From: Hymenopellis radicata
Taxonomy: Eukaryota > Basidiomycota > Agaricomycetes > Agaricales > Physalacriaceae
Length of the DNA: 64,000 bases
Direction: 5' to 3'
Assembly: GCA_015501595.1 (NCBI GenBank)
Contig: JADNRX010000055.1
Location: 1 to 64,000, forward strand
Both the position numbers and the translations under genes were made by a program. Every line of letters begins with the position of its first letter. Position 1 is the first letter of the stretch. The notes below the pieces were generated by a model. The model had not been told where the DNA came from. It did not search any database and was given only the letters and a program-made list of their open reading frames with translations. Of the stretch, positions 56,802 to 64,000 are shown piece after piece.

Positions 56802-57229
56802 TAGGTATACTGTTCCACGTAGGTATAACGTTTTCTTATTCTGGTCTATGAACAAACCAATGAAGTTCTGAGCAAAGATACCTCCATCCCATCAGTGTTA
56901 GAATACGACAAGCTATGAACTGTAGTTCGAGTGAGGCATTTCAAGATTATGGAACTTGGCGACTTACTACATCGAGAGGCATAAGATGGATCGAAAGATA
57001 GTGATACAACACAGATAACGAATCCTCACGGTAATCCTTGCCAATGATACAGGACTTGGCCCTACAACGACGTCAAACTCAAAGCAATAGACGGTAAACG
57101 GGAATCTTACAGTACTGTTATCCTTCTTTACAATCTTTTTGGTGACAAGCGCGATGAGACATTTATTGACGCGTGCTTGGGAGAGATCGGGAAGCTTGAT
57201 TAAATTGTGTACTGGCGAGACCAATCAGT

Positions 57230-58133
57230 CTACATGCAATTCGTGTCATATTCAAACAGCTTACGCGTGGATACCTGACCCGGCGCGTCAAGTAACCCTT
57301 CGATGGTCATTTCCGTATTGCGGCGTAGATTCTGAACAAGATGAGAAACAGGAAGGCTGCAGGCGCGAACAACATACTGGATCTTTACCGCGAAATTCTA
57401 ATGGAAGTGCCTCTATGATCCTCTCCATCTCAAGCTACTACAACGTGAACATCGAGTCAGAATGGAAACATACGACATACAGCGCGCTCCTTCTTCTCCT
57501 TGGCCGTCAACTTGGGTTTCTTGCCTTTGACAACCTTCTTAATTAATGTCTTGCTCTTATGTGCAGAGGCGTTCGTCGTGTTATTTGTAGTCGCCATATA
57601 CGTCGTTTCGTTGTCGGCTTCAGTAGCGGTCGTCTTTTCCGCAGCTGCGTTCGCCGCCGCAATGGCTTCTCGTTGAGCCTCCTCAGCGGCGCGAATGGAT
57701 GCGAGCGCGTACTCTTCTGCACTTGGGTTATCGAGTGTCAATGCAGACATAGCATAACGCGCCTGCTCTCCGTCTAGCAAGATCAAACGACGCGTCTGTT
57801 GGTTGCTACTGGCAGCGTCCATCATCGGACATTGTCGACATAAAGGTGACTTACCTGCGGCCAGTCGGTGGTCAGCGAATTCATTTCCATGAGATAAGTC
57901 CACATCGCAAAGGATTCGTTGAACGACGCGACCGAATCGCTCAGATGCTTGAGATTCTCCACATTCGTCTGCAGAGCCTCCGTCTCCTGGATGAACTCGG
58001 CCATTGCAGGCTCCAGGAATCCGAGGCCATGGGGTGCATCACGGTATGCTGCCGAGCGCGATGTAACAAAGAGCGAGCCCTGGGAGACCCGGCGGAGAGG
58101 CGTTCGATGGGGCGCGGGTGGAAGAGGCATCAT
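57230..58133 (-). CDS. DAM1: DASH complex subunit Dam1
   Basis: Kinetochore protein of the DASH ring that couples chromosomes to microtubules in fungi. ATG 58133 gives MMPLPPAPHRTPLRRVSQGS, then the diagnostic block APHGLGFLEPAMAEFIQETE, then LKHLSDSVASFNESFAMWTY and EMNSLTTDWPQ. After an intron comes QPTDASFDLARRRA. A further intron with GC...AG ends (57717-57762) is needed to continue EEYALASIRAAEEAQREAIA. A basic KTLIKKVVKGKKPKLTAKEK follows, and the last exons read MERIIEALPLEFRG and NLRRNTEMTIEGLLD. The stop at 57230 is taken from the open frame. It starts 51 bases from the NDUFB7 start in the opposite direction. Confidence 0.9.
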
Positions 58134-58184
58134 TCGTCGACGCCGAGCAACAAGTGCAAATACGGCTTCCGACCAACGACCACG
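58134..58184. promoter_or_regulatory. 51-base bidirectional gap between DAM1 and NDUFB7
   Basis: The two divergent ATGs are separated by only 51 bases, so transcription start sites must lie inside one or both genes' upstream coding or leader sequence, or the 5' leaders must overlap. No TATA box is seen. Confidence 0.5.
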
Positions 58185-58592
58185 ATGACCTCGTCGACGA
58201 CGGCTTCACAGACCGAGCTCAAGGCCGCCCAGGTGCCGCTAGGATGGCGAGACCAGTGTTCTGCGTGCGTTTCAATGTTGTCGCCGTTGTTGTAGATGTC
58301 CTCAACGCTACCATTAGGCTCCTCATCCCGCTCAACGTTTGCCGCGTGGAGAAGAACTACATGCCTTGGGAATGCGAGCATGAGAAGCATGCGTACGAAA
58401 AGTACGTTTACTTTCCGCAGTGACGTTGTCGTGGCGAACTAACCATTATCTAAGGTGTCAATACGACGAGTATGTTGGTTCCCCACGCTGACTGGCTAGA
58501 CTCTAACTTACAGGACAATCTCTCAGCTACATTCGACGCATGAAACTCGCTTCGAAACTAAAGGCAGAAGCCCGCGAGGCGCGCGAAGAGTA
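58185..58592 (+). CDS. NDUFB7: Complex I subunit NDUFB7 (twin CX9C)
   Basis: Small intermembrane-space subunit of NADH:ubiquinone oxidoreductase. ATG 58185 gives MTSSTTASQTELKAAQVPLG, then WRDQCSALLIPLNVCRVEKN across an intron (58265-58317). Next is YMPWECEHEKHAYEKCQYDD, completed across two more introns, and YIRRMKLASKLKAEAREARE. Cys spacing CSALLIPLNVC and CEHEKHAYEKC gives the twin CX9C helical hairpin imported by the Mia40 pathway. Without splicing the fourth Cys is lost, which confirms the exon model. It is divergent from DAM1. Confidence 0.93.
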
Positions 58593-58770
58593 ATAGAGTT
58601 GTGCAACCAATCATTATACCTCAACTACGAGGCGAGAAAGAATACACAATCTGAACTCTGTGTTGTCGGAATTTCTCTCCACATTACTCGCCGGGAATGC
58701 ATGACATTGGAACTTCACAAGAATTACGCCACATCACGTGAGGTTGTATATCGTTACAATTCATAAAATA

Positions 58771-61117
58771 CTACTGATGTCTATCATCAAAATGACTGTC
58801 GGGTAGGTTGTTAAGAGTGTCTTCTTGGGCATCAAGCTTCCTGACGCAGAGCCAGAAGACAACGCCGGCGACACCCGCAATGCAGCCCACTACACCATAA
58901 TTCCATACGAGTAGAGGATCGGTGGATAATGCTGAACAAGGAATTAGTCGCCGCGTAAAAAAAGACAACTGAGAACTTACAAACGAAGGCTTCACCAATT
59001 GCAGCAGCGATAGCGCTGGTGAAGAGGAATGCGCCCATAACAAGGGACTTCATGTTCTTTGGTGCCTTAGTAAAGGCGTACTCGAGCCCAGTGATGGAGG
59101 CAAAGATTTCACTGAACGCGATCAAGACGTAACTATATTTCATGCATCAGTTGAGCCACGATGAATGTAAGAACATGCAAAAGAACTGACGCTCCGGTTT
59201 GAATCCAAACATTCAGAGGTGACACCAAGGCTTCGCCATTAGCATCCTTGCAAGTAGCCGCATGATATCCACAAGGATTCGTCTGAACATCGTGTGAGTC
59301 GAGGACGCCATCTCAGATAGATGAGGACTCTACCTTATAAACATAATGCTGAACAACTGCGGCCCATATCATTGCGGCACATCCTAATGAGCGGATCAGC
59401 TTTGTTACTTTTAATTTACTGTCCGGCATGCAACATACCAGTGGCGAATCCTGCGGTGATCTTCTTGAGTGCACTAAAATTGATCTTCCATCGAGCGAGG
59501 GCAGGATATATCTATAGAATGTGGTCAATGTTACAAAACAAGCATCGTGATGGGTATGACATACCACCAAGTCGCAAATAGGGATGAAAATGATAAGTGC
59601 GAAAGGATCCAAGTTAGACAGTACGTCGTTGGGCACGCCGTGAGTATCCATGGTGGCCGCCTGCGACGTCAAGTTGTTGTTCAGCTGGTTATATGAAAGC
59701 CCTAGAGTCGTATTCGTCATCGACCAGATAAGCGCGAAAACCATTTTTGAGCTTACAGTACAGCGGGAACCAACAGAAGACGGCACACGCCTTGAGACCA
59801 CGCCTCACTTCATCCACCCATCGATCGTCAAAAGTCATCCATGATGGAAGGTCTCCCTGATGCTTGCTAGGTTTAGCATTTTCCCAGAAATCTGGGGCAG
59901 TCAAGTTCCTGTATGTCTGAATCGGGTTAAAGCTCCAGCGTCCTTTCATGGCGAAGCGCCACAAACGGAAAGCCGTAGCCATAACCGATCCAGTAGGCGG
60001 AGAGCGAATATAGCGGTTGCGACCAAACCATAGGACAATAGGACACAAGAGGAAGACGACTGTGGGAAGGGTGTATGCCAGCCAAAATCCCACGTACTTC
60101 TCCGAGTACGACATGCTGATTTGTCCAACCAATGCACCGATATTGGTGAAGAGGTAGAAGTACTATACTTGGGGTCAGCCTTTCGTTCCCAAATCCTCTA
60201 ATAAGAAAACAAACCATATATACTCGAGAAATAGTCATGGCAGGATCAACAATGACACGCTCGCCTCTTGACGTCGTCGAGATGAAAAGCTTTGTCCGGC
60301 GATACTGCTCTGCGACCAAAGGAGAGATATTGGACTTGAACAATCCAGTACCAAGTCCGGTGATGATCAGACCAATGATATATGCGCCTAAAGCGCTTTC
60401 CTTTTCAATGACGCCCGGAAGAGCAGAGACGATGATGAGAATGTGGCCAATGAGGGCCACGAAGACGGCGACGCAGACAGTGTTATAGCGTCCGAGATAC
60501 ACGTCCGCAATATATGCGCCAAGAAGAGGCGTAACATAGCACCTTAATACTTGATCAGATTAAGAAATTTGCTACAAAGGAGTTGAACATACCAGAATTG
60601 GTAGAAAGTCGTAAGACCTGTCGACGCTTGTTGGCCCAACCCAAGAGCACCCGATTGTCCATCAGCACCGCCAGCGCCAGTGTGAGACCCTTCAGGAAGC
60701 GGCTGCTGGATAAAATTCGTCTGCGAACATCGTCAGACATAGGCGAGATGACGAGAACGTATATAACACCCACAAAGACAACCTGGCATCCATAGAACTA
60801 GAAGAACAGTCAATACCAATTCAAGGAAGAAACCATGCGACTAACGGAAAAGCGTTCGGCCAGCTCGACGACGGCAATGACTAGCGGGAATGTGAGCTTC
60901 GCTAGAAGACGGGGCGGAGAGACGTACGGTAGGCACTCCACGGAAGGGTGTCTGACACTCTCCTCAACGTCGCGCGTTCTTCTTCGGTAGGAAACTCGAG
61001 CCCGTCATGAATACCATCCTGCTCGCTGCTGTAATCCGAACGCGACACCTTCTCGAGCTCAGTAGCATGCTTCTTTTCCTCGCCCAAGGCAAGATCAGAG
61101 TCCTGTACGCCAACCAT
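58771..61117 (-). CDS. PTR2: PTR2-family di/tripeptide transporter, second paralogue
   Basis: Paralogue of the transporter at 54420-56801. ATG 61117 gives MVGVQDSDLALGEEKKHATE, with the same DGLEFPTEEERATLRRVSDT, AIVELAERFSFYG, YVTPLLGAYIADVYLGRYNT, GLGTGLFKSNISPLVAEQYR and ASITGLEYAFTKAPKNMKSL blocks. It ends LNNLPDSHFDDRHQ. The cytosolic N-terminus is the most divergent part. It has one intron (59133-59190) inside IQTGA-YVLI that both other copies lack. A TATATAA on the same strand lies about 64 bases upstream. The frame is intact. Together with the first PTR2 gene it flanks DAM1-NDUFB7 in inverted, tail-to-tail orientation. Confidence 0.93.
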
Positions 61118-62413
61118 GCAGAGAGAGTCGGAGAGGGGCGATCGCGGAAGACGCTGCTAGATATGTGTGCTGTCTTCGCGTTATATACATCGAGCAGCCA
61201 TGTGGTATTTTCCGAAGCGTATGCTTCGCGGTTATTTTTAGGATTGATCTCCACTCGGATTTTGCCTTTTAGACTGCGATCGCAAAGATGAAGCGCGTAG
61301 TTGAGCGGGCAGTATTGAACTGTACAGTCACCGCCGCTACATAGAGTGCGGCGCGTCGGGGGCTGTTGAAAAAAGAAAACGAAGCGTTAACCAATGCCCT
61401 GTCCTTGAGACAAAGACGGATTTGTGCTTCGAATTCGGCGTAAGTCAAGTCCTTGATCGGAGTGCATACTGCAGCGGGTGGACGTGTATCGCGTTAACAT
61501 AGCAATAGGGATTGTCTGAGAGCAAGCATATGCTCTTCCGTGAAACGGATAGTGCCCGCTCTAGATAGGTTCCACAGGTTCTTTGGCCGACAGTCTATTC
61601 ATGCAAAAATAGATCCGTTCCAGTTTCCCGACTGGATGCGTGGCGCAAACTTCCGACTTCCGAGTTGACCACGGAGCAAGTCCGTCCTACCCAGCGGATA
61701 GGCGCAATCTTTGGATGTGGCTGCGTTCGTAAGCCATGATCTGAATCATTGATGTGCAGAAAAAAGACGGACAACGGTCCCAAGAGCCCAGGTCCAATGC
61801 CATTGATAGCACTGTCGATCCTTGAAGCAAGGCGGTTATAGAATGAATCCGGAACGACATATCACAGGCTGACCGACTACAGCCGGATTTGAATTCGTGT
61901 ACAGAGTAAATTCATCCCATCCTGAGGATTCGACTTGTGGTGAATAGTACGAGGGTACCGGTGAGACAGGCGCGTCCTGGAGGGGTAAACCATTGGGACG
62001 ATCGACGTTCTGGACAGGATAGCGTGGGAGGCTATTTCCCTTCTTACCGTGACGTCACACAAGATCGAGTTCTAAGCACATCCAAGAACTTGCATGGCTA
62101 AAACGCAGGTCTCTTAAATGCCTAATGTCCCATCTCTTCAAAGGTTCGTATTTGCTGATAGAAGCCCGCCATTCCGTAGACATCTCCATCTCTGCCAAGC
62201 GTCGATGAGGCCATCATCCTGCCTTCGCCGTAAGACCGGAACTTAGCTTGATCATCAATGACAGTATGCAGGCGACTCGGGACTGGATTCATGATACAAC
62301 AACATATAATCGCAAATACGCAGGAGATTATAAGATAGCACTATGCACAACAAGTAGGTAACATTGTCAATGGCTCGCAACCATCACGCCGCACTCAACC
62401 TCCCACAGCATAC
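61118..62413. other. Intergenic region without a supported gene
   Basis: About 1.3 kb between the PTR2 start and the ZIP stop. Short frames (61595-61783, 61877-62062, minus) carry nothing recognisable. No tRNA-like cloverleaf or repeat was noticed by eye. Confidence 0.45.
61181..61187 (-). promoter_or_regulatory. TATA box of the second PTR2 gene
   Basis: TATATAA on the minus strand, 64-70 bases upstream of the ATG at 61117. Confidence 0.45.
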
Positions 62414-63794
62414 TCATGCCCATTTGCCAAGCAATGCCATCACCGCGCACCCGAGGAACATGCACCCAATGGCGTATACCAGCTGCTTATTGGAACCATT
62501 CATCATTTCCTTGTTGAACAGGAACTCATGGGCGAGCAGCTGTCAGATTCCGTGTAAGTATGTGTCACCGCAATGGACCTTGCCAACGAAGACACGTACC
62601 TCGACTAGACCCGTGTAGATGAGGATACCAGCGCTCAAAGAATCGAGGACACCGCTGACGATGGATGCCGTCGCGCTCCCAGGGTTGTAAGAGGTGCGAA
62701 CACCGAGGCCCGCGGCGATTCCGATGGGTGTCGTCAGACCATAGAGAATGGCGGCAGCGTATGGTACCCAGTGGAATCGCGCTGGGAGATCCATGTAGGC
62801 AAGACGCGAACCGATACCCAAGCCTTCGAACGTTTCTGGGGACCTCGTCAGCGTGACAGGATGGAAACGCGCGCCACAACTTACGGTGGAAGACTACGAC
62901 TACAAACAGAACTTTGAAATCTTCATCTACCGCTAGGGTCAAACCTATCAGGACACTATGGGGAACCGTGTAAGAACTTGGGACGTTTGACGCGCGAGAA
63001 AATCGCACCTGTGTAGAACGACACCAAACTCGAGGATGGCAATTCCGATGATCTGGGTGAGGGCAGAGTCCATCACGTAGTGCGATTCTGATGCGCGCTC
63101 TATGTCAACTGAGCTGTCCGTGCCGGACTTGATTTTGTCGACATCAGTATTGCCTTCGGGGCCGTGGGCAGCGTGTCCGCCAGCGACATGACCATGGGCG
63201 TCTATCGGGTATCGTTAGAGCTTGATTGTATGGATGTGGCGCAGACGCACCGTGCTGGAGACCGAGACTAGCTAATTTGCTGGTTCCCCATTTGAAAGCC
63301 ACGAGCTCGACGATGAAGATGAAGAATATACTAAGCATGCAGAGTGCTAGGGCGTATGGCTAGAATGCAAAACCAGGTTGAATGGAGACGTTGATTGGAA
63401 TGGACGGTAACGCACGTAGTCCCCCCACCCCTCAGCAAGACATTCCGATCCCAGAGCCTCCAAGCCAGGATCGAGTAGATGAATGAACGCGGTCGCAATC
63501 TAGACGATGATTGTTATTTTAGGCATTTGTGAGGGAGAACTGGGAGACTTACGATAACCCCGCTGCCAAAGTATTTTGCGAAGCTAAACACCGATAAGCC
63601 ACAGGGACTGCAAAGAAGCTATAAACGTACTCGAAGACCGGTTTTGGGACATGTAACCACTTGGACCTTCTCGACAAAACGGGAAACAGCGCTCCTGCCG
63701 TCGATCCAAATCCGATAATGAAGATGGAGGCCACGCGCAGGCCTAGGAAGGTGTCCGCGCCACCTCCCGAGCCACACTCTGGTGATTCCGACAT
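62414..63794 (-). CDS. ZIP-family zinc transporter (Zrt1/Zrt2-like)
   Basis: Plasma-membrane zinc importer of the SLC39/ZIP family. ATG 63794 gives MSESPECGSGGGADTFLGLR, then VASIFIIGFGSTAGALFPVL and, across an intron, FAKYFGSGVIIATAFIHLLD with the conserved FIHLL of helix III. The cytosolic His-rich metal loop HDAHGHVAGGHAAHG follows. Helices IV and V carry the metal-site motifs: EFGVVLHSVLIGLTLAVDED and HQTFEGLGIGSRLAYMD. The C-terminal helices read TTPIGIAAGLG, SGVLDSLSAGILIYTGLVEL and LLGKWA before the stop. Several short introns; the frame is intact. Such genes are usually induced by zinc shortage through a Zap1-type factor; no element was identified. Confidence 0.94.
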
Positions 63795-64000
63795 TTCTGT
63801 ATGTTTGCGTCTTGACAAAGGGAAAGAAAAGGCGATGAATCTTCGCGATAAAGGAACAGACTCGTGTCGGTTTGTGGGTGTCTTCAGTGAGAAAACATTC
63901 CGCACTGCTTATATTCGCCAAGCGAACCTTGAAAATGAGGAGTGCACCAGTCACCCATGCGATCACTGATCGCCAGAAATATCGCCGCCTGAGTAATTGT

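Larger units (their letters stand above)
53139..56882 (+). repeat. Inverted segmental duplication, copy B (intact)
   Basis: Contains most of SFM1, the intergenic region and the complete PTR2 gene. It matches 30765-32705 in reverse orientation apart from the 1637 bases missing there. Both of its genes look functional, so it is the better-preserved copy and perhaps the parental one. Confidence 0.88.

Noticed and set aside
1..64000. CRISPR arrays, bacterial operons, rRNA genes, LTR retrotransposons
   Set aside because: No regularly spaced direct repeats, no Shine-Dalgarno-led gene strings, no rRNA sequence and no paired long terminal repeats or reverse-transcriptase motifs were seen.

Overview
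The window reads as nuclear DNA of a mushroom-forming basidiomycete (Agaricomycetes). Nearly every gene is cut by short introns, mostly 45-60 nt, with GT-AG and a few GC-AG borders, and gene spacing is tight. The gene families fit too: a haem-flavin cellobiose dehydrogenase, a PL1 pectate lyase, an OPT transporter, a cytochrome P450, Zn2Cys6 and MYND proteins, a DASH subunit, and P-loop and nuclease-like families typical of mushroom genomes. Cellobiose dehydrogenase plus pectate lyase suggest a plant-litter or wood decomposer; that lifestyle is an inference. All assignments come from reading exons by eye and from remembered family motifs, with no search run.

Layout. 1-7.1 kb: cellobiose dehydrogenase (minus, running off the left edge) and an OPT oligopeptide transporter (plus). 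7.2-15.3 kb: a 716-residue disordered protein, a MYND zinc-finger protein and cytosolic leucyl-tRNA synthetase. 15.7-23.1 kb: a Zn2Cys6 factor, lariat debranching enzyme DBR1 and a BRAP2/ETP1-like RING protein. 23.4-30.1 kb: cytochrome P450, a small membrane protein, a nuclease-like accessory gene and a CPSF6-like RRM protein. 30.8-32.7 kb: a decayed inverted copy of a segment found again at 53.1-56.9 kb. 33.5-41.7 kb: complex I 21 kDa subunit, a zinc-finger nucleoporin, a possible 52-residue gene, a Crinkler/RHS-like P-loop gene and the TFIIH kinase CDK7/Kin28. 42.5-50.1 kb: an NmrA-like protein, CSN5, a small membrane protein, pectate lyase and a costars protein whose ATG is split by an intron. 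50.3-63.8 kb: a single-pass membrane protein, the SPOUT methyltransferase SFM1, two PTR2 peptide transporters flanking DAM1 and the complex I subunit NDUFB7, and a ZIP zinc transporter.

Two themes stand out. First, an SFM1-PTR2 divergent gene pair exists twice in inverted orientation about 22 kb apart; the copy at 30.8-32.7 kb has lost the SFM1 start codon and the 5' half of the transporter, while a third, intact PTR2 gene lies at 58.8-61.1 kb. Second, conserved housekeeping genes splice cleanly into full-length proteins, whereas several accessory genes (cellobiose dehydrogenase, OPT, Zn2Cys6 factor, Crinkler-like, nuclease-like) need one-base shifts or impossibly short introns. These are either residual assembly indels or real decay, and the sequence alone cannot separate the two. 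I found no convincing wholly new multi-gene system. The best candidates for follow-up are the inverted duplication, the split start codon, the RNP1-splitting in-frame intron and the C-terminally extended cellobiose dehydrogenase.
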